This document shows positions 48,877 through 56,061 of a stretch of 64,000 bases of DNA, one piece after another. Position numbers and translations under genes: made by a program. Source of the stretch: Streptomyces sp. STR69 (GTDB lineage: Bacteria; Actinomycetota; Actinomycetes; Streptomycetales; Streptomycetaceae). The stretch's first letter is position 1. Each line of letters starts with the position of its first letter. The notes beneath the pieces are model-generated. The model was not told the origin of the DNA and ran no database searches. It was given only the letters and a program-made list of their open reading frames with translations. The stretch covers positions 62,001 through 126,000 of the forward strand of contig NZ_JALJRY010000003.1 of NCBI RefSeq assembly GCF_024519455.1, given 5' to 3'.

Positions 48877-49911
48877 ATGACCGACAGCACGGTACGGATC
48901 GACGGGAACACCTTGCGGCTGCCCGGTGGCGTGGCGGTGCGGTTCATCCGCACGCTGCGCCTGCCCGAGACGGGCACCCATCCGCTGCCGCCGGGGCTCG
49001 GCGAGTTCCCGGTCCGCCGGGTCGCGGACTTTCCGGACACGGCACCTGAGGAGTGGCGGGCGCGGGGCGGGGTGATGCTGCCGGTGTATCTGCGTGAGGC
49101 GATGTGGCTGAGCTTCGCGGGCACGGCCGAGCCCGCCGCCCTCCAGGTCGGCGTGGGCAAGGTGTGCGCGGTCTCCGGGAAGCCGTGGACCGACCGGCTG
49201 TCCCGCGATCCGCAGAACTATGTCGTGCTTCCGCGTCAGCCCTGGCTCGACGGCATCAACTCCGGCAAGGGGACGGTCCGCCAGTTCGTGGCGGTCCCCC
49301 TTGGCCTGGGCGCGACCGTCGAGGGGCAGGTGACGGGCGAGGAGGTATGGGGCGGCGTCCAGCTGCAGTCCTTCCCGCTCACCGAAGGGGAGTTGACCAA
49401 GTGGCGCGAGGACGCGCGGCGCCGCTCGGAAAGGGCCCGCGCGATCACCATGCCGTCCGGGGGCTACGGCATGCCTCCCATGCCGATGGCCGCACAGGCC
49501 GCCCCCACGCGCAGCGCTCCGGCGGCCTCGCCCCGGATGGGTCTCGGGGTGGGCGGTTCGATGCGCCAGGAGGTCTACGAGGACGACCGACTGCTGAAGG
49601 CCTGGGCCGGGGAGCCGGCCGGGCGGGTCTTCGTGCACCTCGTGACACCCCCGGAGTGGCGCCGCATCACCGGCGAGGAGCCGCCGCCGTCACCGGTGGA
49701 CCGGGCCGCGTACACCCGGGCAGGACTTCCCTGGTTCGACTACTACGACCAGGACGCCGAGGATCTCGCCCCCACCGACACCCTGGAGGCCGTGAAGCCG
49801 GTGGGCGACTGGCTCGGCGACGACCACGAACCCTGGCAGCAGCCCGAGCCCGGCCAGGTACAGCCGCTCAAGGACGCCCAGGGCAAGCCGGTGGAGGACG
49901 GCGACTGGTGA
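48877..49911 (+). CDS. Conserved hypothetical protein
   Basis: A 344-residue protein I cannot assign. It begins TDSTVRIDGNTLRLPGGVAVRFIRTLRLPETG, includes a conserved-looking MWLSFAG, KVCAVSGKPWTDRLSRDPQNYVVLPRQPWLDGI and RQFVAVPLGLGATVEGQVTGEEVWGGVQLQ, and later an Ala/Pro/Met linker (GYGMPPMPMAAQAAP) and an acidic, Pro/Gln-rich C terminus. No signal peptide or membrane helix is evident, so it is cytoplasmic. A large actinobacterial family of this type exists with no role known to me. A short gap of 54 bases separates it from the FUSC gene. Confidence 0.75.
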   Translation: MTDSTVRIDGNTLRLPGGVAVRFIRTLRLPETGTHPLPPGLGEFPVRRVADFPDTAPEEWRARGGVMLPVYLREAMWLSFAGTAEPAALQVGVGKVCAVSGKPWTDRLSRDPQNYVVLPRQPWLDGINSGKGTVRQFVAVPLGLGATVEGQVTGEEVWGGVQLQSFPLTEGELTKWREDARRRSERARAITMPSGGYGMPPMPMAAQAAPTRSAPAASPRMGLGVGGSMRQEVYEDDRLLKAWAGEPAGRVFVHLVTPPEWRRITGEEPPPSPVDRAAYTRAGLPWFDYYDQDAEDLAPTDTLEAVKPVGDWLGDDHEPWQQPEPGQVQPLKDAQGKPVEDGDW

Positions 49912-50025
49912 GCCACCAACCCATTGCACCCTGCGCAACACACGTTGCCGGTCTTGCGCTCGACGGGCCGCCCACGCCAAGGTTGCTGTGACGACCGAGG
50001 CAAGCGACGACCTGAGGGTGTGGGC

Positions 50026-51240
50026 ATGAGCAGTGGTGCGGACGCGTCACAGGGCGGCTGGAGTCGGCGCCGTTTCCTCGGCGCCCTGGGCGGAACCGCG
50101 GCCGTGGTCGCGGTCCCCGCACCGGCCTCGTCCCCGGCCGACCCCGAATCCACTCCCGTGGCGACCCCGACACCGACCCCCGGCGCCCACCGCACCGGCA
50201 AGGCCGCCGGCCCCCGCCCTCTCTACCTCGGCACGTACACCTCGGTCGACGGCGGCGGCACGGGCGTCGGCCTGGCCACCTACGACCCGTCGACCGGCCA
50301 GGTCACGAGCTCGGGGGCGCTCACCGGGGTCACCGACCCGTCGTACCTCGCCGTGCACCCCGACGGCCGCACGCTCTACGCGGTCGACGAGCAGACGGCC
50401 GGCGCGGTGACCGCCGTACGTCTGGCGGACCGCAAGATCCTCGGCGCGCGGAGCACCGGCGGCGCGGGCCCCTGCCATCTGTCGGTGCATCCGACCGGCC
50501 GCTGGCTGCTGAGCGCCAACTACACGTCCGGCAGCGTTGCCGTGCACCCGATCGACACCTCGGGCGCGCTCGGCGAACGCACCGCTCTGGTCAAGCACTC
50601 CAGCCCGCAGCCGGGCCCGGGCCAGGACGGCCCGCACGCCCACCAGTTCGTGACCAGTCCCGACGGCGGTCATGTCCTCGCCGTCGACCTGGGCACCGAC
50701 ACGGTCTACACCTACCGCCTGGACACCACGAAGGGCACGCTCACCGAGGTCTCCCAGGCGCACACCCGCGCGGGTGCGGGCCCGCGCCACCTCACGTTCC
50801 ACCCCGGCGGCCGGTACGCCTACCTGGCCAACGAGGTCGACGACACCGTCGCGGTCTGCGCCTACGACCAGGCCACGGGCGCCCTGTCGATCGGCGACCC
50901 GCAGTCCAGCGGGAGCACGGGCAGCGCCACCAACTACCCGGCGCAGATCCTGGTGACGTCGGACGGCGCGTACGCCTATCTCGCCAACCGGGGCGACAAC
51001 ACCCTGGCGCGGTACGCCGTCGAGGCGGACGGCGCCCGGCTCAGACTGCTCGACACCGTGCCGGTGAGCGGTGACTTCCCCCGGCAGATCGCCTTCTCGC
51101 CGGACGGGACACTGCTGTTCGCGGCGAACCAGAGGTCGAGCACGGTGAGTGTGTTCCACGTGGACGGCACGACCGGTCAACTGAGGCTCGCGGGCGCGCC
51201 GTTCGCGTCACCGGTCGCTGTCTGTGCGCTGCCGCTGTAG
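50026..51240 (+). CDS. Tat-exported beta-propeller lactonase
   Basis: A 404-residue protein of the 6-phosphogluconolactonase/lactonase (Pgl, YkgB/YbhE-type) seven-bladed beta-propeller family, with repeated motifs YLGTYTSVDGGGTGVGLATYD, SYLAVHPDGRTLYAVDE, PCHLSVHPTGRWLLSANYTSG and FSPDGTLLFAANQ. The N terminus carries a twin-arginine signal (WSRRRFLGALGGTAAVVAV), so it is exported folded. It would cleave a lactone at the cell surface; substrate unknown. ATG 50026 follows GAGGGTGTGGGC. It overlaps the convergent DUF2470 gene by 33 bases. Confidence 0.88.
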   Translation: MSSGADASQGGWSRRRFLGALGGTAAVVAVPAPASSPADPESTPVATPTPTPGAHRTGKAAGPRPLYLGTYTSVDGGGTGVGLATYDPSTGQVTSSGALTGVTDPSYLAVHPDGRTLYAVDEQTAGAVTAVRLADRKILGARSTGGAGPCHLSVHPTGRWLLSANYTSGSVAVHPIDTSGALGERTALVKHSSPQPGPGQDGPHAHQFVTSPDGGHVLAVDLGTDTVYTYRLDTTKGTLTEVSQAHTRAGAGPRHLTFHPGGRYAYLANEVDDTVAVCAYDQATGALSIGDPQSSGSTGSATNYPAQILVTSDGAYAYLANRGDNTLARYAVEADGARLRLLDTVPVSGDFPRQIAFSPDGTLLFAANQRSSTVSVFHVDGTTGQLRLAGAPFASPVAVCALPL

Positions 51241-51933
51241 GGGACGCGGGCAGGACGCGGCGCTGGCCTGGGTGAGCAGCACATGCATCCGTTCGGTGAG
51301 GTGGGCAACGGAGTCGGCGGGCGCGTGAAACGGCAGTCGTACGTCGCCGTGGGCGCGGGCGCGCTCGATGCGCAGGGTCAGTCCGTGCCGGTCGACGGCG
51401 AGGGGCTGGACGCGGACCGCGCCGTGCAGGCTGTCGGGCTCGACGAGTCGGGTGAGCCGCTCGACCGCGTCGGAGTGGCAGTCGGCGAGGTGGGTCAGCA
51501 GCTGGGCCTCGGCGAGGGCCAGCGGGTCGGGTTCGGCGGCGGCGAAGTCGTCGAGGTCGATGACCACCGCGCCGGTCGCCGGACGCAGCACCACGCGCGT
51601 GGGCCGGAACGCCAGTCGGCCGTCCTCGGGGACGAACCAGCCGGCGAGCCACACGCGGGCCCGGATACGGTTGCGCACGGGGACGGGCGCGACGTCCGCG
51701 AACTCAAGGACCGCGGACGGCTCGCCGCGCGGCGCGCAGATCGCGGCGGCCAACAGGGCGCTGTCCTCGGGCACTTGAAGGAGTACCCGGCCGTCGTCGT
51801 CGACGCTGTGCGCGCCGACGAACTCCTCGCGACCGCCCTCCGCGGTCACCGCGCAGGACCATGCGGCGGCGAGCACCGAGCGGGCCCGCTCGGCCGCGGC
51901 AGGCACGGCCGTCCACGTCTGGCTGTCACCCAT
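51208..51933 (-). CDS. DUF2470-domain protein, iron-regulated
   Basis: A 241-residue protein with a split-barrel-like N-terminal half (SCAVTAEGGREEFVGAHSVDDDGRVLLQVPEDSALL, ARVWLAGWFVP) and a C-terminal DUF2470 domain (ADCHSDAVERLTRLVEP, GAVRVQPLAVDRHGLTLRIER, VRLPFHAPADSVAHLTERMHVLL). This combination is found in haem-utilisation (HugZ-like) and siderophore-locus proteins. A near-consensus IdeR/DmdR box at 51946-51964 lies just before the gene, so it should be induced by iron limitation. ATG 51933 follows AAGGAGG, which overlaps the box. Confidence 0.85.
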   Translation of the reverse strand: MGDSQTWTAVPAAAERARSVLAAAWSCAVTAEGGREEFVGAHSVDDDGRVLLQVPEDSALLAAAICAPRGEPSAVLEFADVAPVPVRNRIRARVWLAGWFVPEDGRLAFRPTRVVLRPATGAVVIDLDDFAAAEPDPLALAEAQLLTHLADCHSDAVERLTRLVEPDSLHGAVRVQPLAVDRHGLTLRIERARAHGDVRLPFHAPADSVAHLTERMHVLLTQASAASCPRPLQRQRTDSDR

Positions 51934-51945
51934 CCCTGAACCTCC

Positions 51946-51964
51946 TTAGGTAAGCCTTGCCTAA
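51946..51964 (-). promoter_or_regulatory. IdeR/DmdR iron box TTAGGCAAGGCTTACCTAA
   Basis: On the minus strand this 19-base palindromic sequence matches the DtxR/IdeR/DmdR consensus TTAGGTTAGGCTAACCTAA at 16 of 19 positions. It overlaps the ribosome site of the DUF2470 gene, so iron-bound repressor would block transcription. Confidence 0.85.
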
Positions 51965-52020
51965 CTTACCGAAGATCGGGGCGCGCGCCAACCACGCCAC
52001 GCAATTTCCACAACGGCCCT

Positions 52021-52629
52021 TCAGGGCGAGAGGACGCCCAACAGGGCCCGCGCACACAGATCGCGCACCTGCTCGCGGCTCAACTCCGGTCCGCGCAGCC
52101 ACTCCAGACAGACAGCGGTCGTGAACGCCAGCCAGCCGCGCACCGCGAGTTTCGTGTCGGGCCGCTCCTCCACGGCCGGCCCGAACTCGGGATCGGCGGC
52201 CAGCGCGGCCAGGATCTGCCGCTCCTGCGCCGCCAACGCCCGCTGATACACCCGCCGTACGGTCTGGTCCCCGGCCGCGTCGGCGCGATGGAAGGCGCGG
52301 TAGCCGTGCGCGTGGGCGTGCACGTACTCCAGGTAGGTGTCGAGGGCGGCGGCGAGCTGTTCGCGGGCCGGCACGCCCGGTACGGCGGCCGTCATCCGCA
52401 GCATCCGCTCGCTCTCCCGCTCGACGACCGCCGCGAAGAAGTCCCGTTTGGTCGGGAAGTAGTGGTAGAGCAGCCCCCGGGAGACCCCGGCGATCTCGGC
52501 GACCTGCTCGATCCACACCTCGTCGTAGGGGCTCTCCGAGAACAACCGCGCGCCCACCGTGAGGAGTTGCTCCCGACGCTCACCGGTGCTGAGCCGGCGG
52601 CGTGTGCGCTCTCCCTGATTGGCGGCCAT
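52021..52629 (-). CDS. TetR-family regulator
   Basis: A 202-residue TetR regulator: TGERREQLLTVGARLFSESPYDEV then VAEIAGVSRGLLYHYFPTKRDFFAAVVE (helix-turn-helix, about residues 34-62) and a C-terminal domain with AFHRADAAGDQTVRRVYQRALAAQERQILAAL, found in regulators of fatty-acid or P450 genes. It is divergent from a CYP102-like P450; the gap carries GGTTCAA and TTGAACC halves 26 bases apart (52648-52687), plausible operator arms. The ATG at 52629 has a weak GCGGGA upstream. Confidence 0.9.
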   Translation of the reverse strand: MAANQGERTRRRLSTGERREQLLTVGARLFSESPYDEVWIEQVAEIAGVSRGLLYHYFPTKRDFFAAVVERESERMLRMTAAVPGVPAREQLAAALDTYLEYVHAHAHGYRAFHRADAAGDQTVRRVYQRALAAQERQILAALAADPEFGPAVEERPDTKLAVRGWLAFTTAVCLEWLRGPELSREQVRDLCARALLGVLSP

Positions 52630-52737
52630 TCCCGCACTTTACTTGACGTCGGTTCAACAGCGGGATCACACTGGAACACGCTATTGAACCCACGTACAAC
52701 AGGCTGAACCCGCGGGTGGATCAAGGGAGATCGCGTC

Positions 52738-54270
52738 ATGGCGGAGACGACGACGGTGACGCCGGCCGCGCTGCCGAGGGGATTCCGGGGCGCCGAGCAG
52801 GGCTGGCCCCACCTCGACCGCATCCCGCGTCCCCCGCGCCGGGTCCCGTTCCTCGGTGACGTCATCGGCGCCGACCGCCGCACACCCCTCCAGGACTCGC
52901 TCCGTTTCGCCCGTCAACTGGGCCCGATCTTCCGGCGGAAGGCCTTCGGCAAGGAGTTCGTGTTCGTGTGGGGCGCCGACCTGGTGGCCGACATGGCGGA
53001 CGAGACGCGGTTCGCCAAGCATGTCGGTCTGGGGGTCGCGAACCTGCGGCCGGTCGCCGGGGACGGGCTGTTCACGGCGTACAACCACGAGCCCAACTGG
53101 CAGCTGGCGCACGACGTCCTGGCCCCCGGCTTCAGCCGCGAGGCGATGGCGGGCTACCACCCGATGATGCTGGCCGTGGCCGAACGCCTGACGGACCTCT
53201 GGGACCGCGAACTGGCCGCCGGACGGTCGGTGGACGTGCCCGGCGACATGACCAAGCTGACCCTGGAGACGATCGCGCGCACCGGCTTCGGCCATGACTT
53301 CGGCTCCTTCGAGCGCGACCGCCCGCACCCCTTCGTCACCTCGATGGTGGGCACCCTCAGCTACGCACAGCGCCTCAACTCCGTGCCCGCACCGCTGGCC
53401 CCGCTCCTGCTGCGCACCGCGACCCGGCGCAACGAGGCCGACATCGCCTATCTCAACCGCACGGTCGACGACATGGTGCGCACCCGCCGTACGACGAGCG
53501 GTGGTGACGGCGACCTGCTCGACCGGATGCTGGAGACGACCCACCCCGAGACCGGCGAGCAGCTCTCCGCCGAGAACGTCCGCCGCCAGGTGATCACCTT
53601 CCTGGTCGCCGGCCACGAGACGACCTCGGGTTCGCTGTCCTTCGCGCTGCACTACCTCGCCCGCCACCCCGAGGTCGCGGCCCGCGCCCGCGCCGAGATC
53701 GACCAGGTCTGGGGCGACGCGGAGGTACCGGGCTACGAGCAGATCGCCAAGCTGCGCTATGTGCGCCGGGTGCTCGACGAGTCGCTGCGGCTGTGGCCGA
53801 CGGCCCCCGCCTACGCCCGCGAGGCCACCCGCGACACCGAGCTCGCCGGGGTCCACCCGGTGCGGCGGGGTGCCTGGGCGCTGATCCTGACGCCGATGCT
53901 GCACCGCGACCCCGAGGTGTGGGGCGCGGACGCCGAGGAGTTCGACCCGGACCGCTTCGACGCCAAGGCCGTCCGCTCGCGCGCCCCGCACACCTTCAAG
54001 CCCTTCGGGACGGGAGCGCGGGCGTGCATCGGCCGCCAATTCGCCCTGCACGAGGCGACGTTGGTCCTGGGCCTGCTGCTGCGCCGCTACGACCTGCGCC
54101 CCGACCCCGCCTACCGGTTGCGCGTGACCGAACGCCTGACGCTGATGCCGGAGGGCCTACGGCTCCACCTGGACCGACGCACCGTGTCCCGGCCGGCGAC
54201 CACGCCGGTCGCGGTCCCGGACGAGGGCCCCTCAGAGGCCCGCTGCCCAGTGCACCGGGCGGACGACTGA
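52738..54270 (+). CDS. CYP102-like cytochrome P450 haem protein
   Basis: A 510-residue P450. The I-helix is FLVAGHETTSGSLSFAL and the haem loop is FKPFGTGARACIGRQFALHEATLVLGLLL with thiolate C430, very close in pattern to the haem domain of CYP102 (BM3) fatty-acid hydroxylases. The N terminus (IPRPPRRVPFLGDVIGADRRTPLQ) also fits. Unlike BM3 there is no fused reductase; the protein ends after ~80 residues beyond the haem Cys with CPVHRADD. It probably hydroxylates fatty acids with separate redox partners. The divergent TetR is its likely repressor. ATG 52738 follows CAAGGGAGA. Confidence 0.9.
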   Translation: MAETTTVTPAALPRGFRGAEQGWPHLDRIPRPPRRVPFLGDVIGADRRTPLQDSLRFARQLGPIFRRKAFGKEFVFVWGADLVADMADETRFAKHVGLGVANLRPVAGDGLFTAYNHEPNWQLAHDVLAPGFSREAMAGYHPMMLAVAERLTDLWDRELAAGRSVDVPGDMTKLTLETIARTGFGHDFGSFERDRPHPFVTSMVGTLSYAQRLNSVPAPLAPLLLRTATRRNEADIAYLNRTVDDMVRTRRTTSGGDGDLLDRMLETTHPETGEQLSAENVRRQVITFLVAGHETTSGSLSFALHYLARHPEVAARARAEIDQVWGDAEVPGYEQIAKLRYVRRVLDESLRLWPTAPAYAREATRDTELAGVHPVRRGAWALILTPMLHRDPEVWGADAEEFDPDRFDAKAVRSRAPHTFKPFGTGARACIGRQFALHEATLVLGLLLRRYDLRPDPAYRLRVTERLTLMPEGLRLHLDRRTVSRPATTPVAVPDEGPSEARCPVHRADD

Positions 54271-55062
54271 CCCCGGCAGCCTGGTGCCCGCGCCGCCCCG
54301 GGCCGCGTTGACCTGGGGCTGGGTGAGGAAGAACGCGCCGGTCAGATCGGCGTCCGTGAGATCGGCGTCCCGCAGGTCGGCCCCGATCAGATCCGCGCCG
54401 CGCAGGTCGGCCCCGGTGAGATCGGCCGCGATGAGGTAGGCGCCGCGCAGATCGGCCCGGCTGAGATCGGCGCCCTTGAGCCGGGCCCCCATGAGATCCG
54501 CACCGCGCCGGTCCTTCTTCTTCCCCTTCGCCCCGGCCCGCATCAGCTCACTGGTCCGCAGCAACAGCACATTGACCTCCTGCCGATGGACGCCCACATC
54601 GAGCGCACCGAGCTCTTCGACCGTGCCGCGCGTGAGCGCGTCGGTCGCGCGCAGCGCCTCGCGCAACTCGGCATGGACGGGCTGCGCGGCCGGCAGGGTG
54701 AGCGCCTCGGTCAGGTACCACAGCAGTTCATGCAGCTGCCGTACGACGGGAAACACGTCGAACATCCGACGGGACTCCGCCCGGGGAACCGTGCGCCAGT
54801 CCTGCCCGCCGAAGGTGACCTGCGAGACCTTCTGCCCGGCGCCGAAGCAGTCGTAGACCGTGCAGCCGGTGAAGCCCGTCTGCCGGAGTTTCGCGTGGAT
54901 GCCGCAGCGGTGATCGCCCCGGAGGTTCGGGCACGGTGTCCCCGCGGCCTTGTCGATCGCGAAGTCCGTCGCGGCGGCGAAGGGCAGCGCGACACAGCAC
55001 AGCCCGAAGCACCGTTCGCAGTCACCGCGCAGTTCGGTCGGACCCGCTATGTGATCTTCCAT
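54232..55062 (-). CDS. Cysteine-cluster and pentapeptide-repeat protein
   Basis: A 276-residue two-part protein. The N terminus has eight cysteines in GDCERCFGLCC, GTPCP, HRCGIH, TGCTVYDC (C15, C18, C22, C23, C44, C53, C67, C72), a metal-binding cluster of YkgJ/zinc-iron-chelating type. Residues ~186-245 are about twelve tandem pentapeptides (A[D/Y]L-x-x), forming a right-handed quadrilateral beta helix. Pentapeptide proteins can mimic DNA and protect gyrase. The role is unknown. TACGCT seven bases before ATG 55062 and no ribosome site suggest a leaderless mRNA. It overlaps the convergent P450 gene by 39 bases. Confidence 0.8.
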   Translation of the reverse strand: MEDHIAGPTELRGDCERCFGLCCVALPFAAATDFAIDKAAGTPCPNLRGDHRCGIHAKLRQTGFTGCTVYDCFGAGQKVSQVTFGGQDWRTVPRAESRRMFDVFPVVRQLHELLWYLTEALTLPAAQPVHAELREALRATDALTRGTVEELGALDVGVHRQEVNVLLLRTSELMRAGAKGKKKDRRGADLMGARLKGADLSRADLRGAYLIAADLTGADLRGADLIGADLRDADLTDADLTGAFFLTQPQVNAARGGAGTRLPGSVVRPVHWAAGL

Positions 55063-55067
55063 GCCGT

Positions 55068-55961
55068 TCAGCGTAGTGACCCGTTCACATCGAGGCGGGC
55101 CAGCCGGTCTGGGTCGGACAGGATGTACATCTCGGTGATCCGGCCGTCGGCGATCGTGACGCCCATGACGGACAGGAGCTGTCCTTCGGGGGCGTTCACG
55201 ACGCCCACCGAGCCGTTGACCAGGGCGAGTTGGGCGAGACGTGCGAACGGGGCGAACATCAGGGCCTGTTCGGCGATCGCGCGTGCTCCACGCATCGCCT
55301 TGGAGGCCGCAGCGCCTCGCACCAGCGCGCCGGAGTCGGCGCGCAGTGCCACGTCCGGGTGCAGGAGCGCGACAAGGGCGTCGAAGTCGCCCTCGCGTGC
55401 GGCGGCGAGGAACGCCTCGACGATCTCGCGTTGCCGGCCCAGGTCCGGGTCGGTCGACGGGCTCGCGCCCTGGACCCGGCGGCGGGCCCTGCTGGCCAGT
55501 TGGCGGGTCGCGGCGGAGCTCCGTTCCACGATCGGGGCGATGTCGTCGAAGGGCACCGCGAACAGGTCGTGCAGCACGAACGCGAGCCGTTCGGCGGGCT
55601 CCAGGGTCTCCAGGACGACGAGGAGGGCAAGGCCCACCGAGTCCGCCTGGAGCACTTCCTCCTCGGGGTCCAGGTCCGTGAGGGGTCTGAGCAGCGGGTC
55701 CGGGACGAAGGTCTCGTCGATGGGGTCCTCGCGGCGCGCGGCGCGGGCGCGCAGCAGGTCGAGACAGACCCGGCCGACTACCGTGGTGAGCCAGCCGCCG
55801 AGGTTCCTGATCTCGTCCGCGTCGGTGCGGCTCAGCTTCAGCCAGGTCTCCTGGACCGCGTCCTCCGCCTCCGGCAGCGAGCCGAGCATGCGGTAGGCCA
55901 CCGCGCGCAGACGGCCCCGGTGTTCCTCGAAGCGGTCCGCCAGGAGTTCCGTGTCGTTCAT
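55068..55961 (-). CDS. ECF sigma factor of SigJ/ECF41 type with SnoaL-like C terminus
   Basis: A 297-residue sigma factor. Sigma region 2 is in DRFEEHRGRLRAVAYRMLGSLPEAEDAVQETWLKL and region 4 in RLAFVLHDLFAVPFDDIAPIVERSSAATRQLASRARRRV. Residues ~185-297 form a SnoaL-like (NTF2 fold) domain (QREIVEAFLAAAREGDFDALVALLHPDV, VNGSVGVVNAPEG) typical of ECF41/SigJ sigma factors, where it modulates activity in place of a separate anti-sigma. ATG 55961 is chosen as the start of the sigma homology; the upstream frame is non-specific. It follows the pentapeptide gene's start with five bases between. Confidence 0.92.
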   Translation of the reverse strand: MNDTELLADRFEEHRGRLRAVAYRMLGSLPEAEDAVQETWLKLSRTDADEIRNLGGWLTTVVGRVCLDLLRARAARREDPIDETFVPDPLLRPLTDLDPEEEVLQADSVGLALLVVLETLEPAERLAFVLHDLFAVPFDDIAPIVERSSAATRQLASRARRRVQGASPSTDPDLGRQREIVEAFLAAAREGDFDALVALLHPDVALRADSGALVRGAAASKAMRGARAIAEQALMFAPFARLAQLALVNGSVGVVNAPEGQLLSVMGVTIADGRITEMYILSDPDRLARLDVNGSLR

Positions 55962-56061
55962 ACCGCCCACCCAACACGTCCACCCCCGCCACGGGCATGC
56001 CATTTTTCGGCTCCTCATGTCCGTTTGCGGGGCGGGTGGGGCGGGACGACGATGGGAAATC

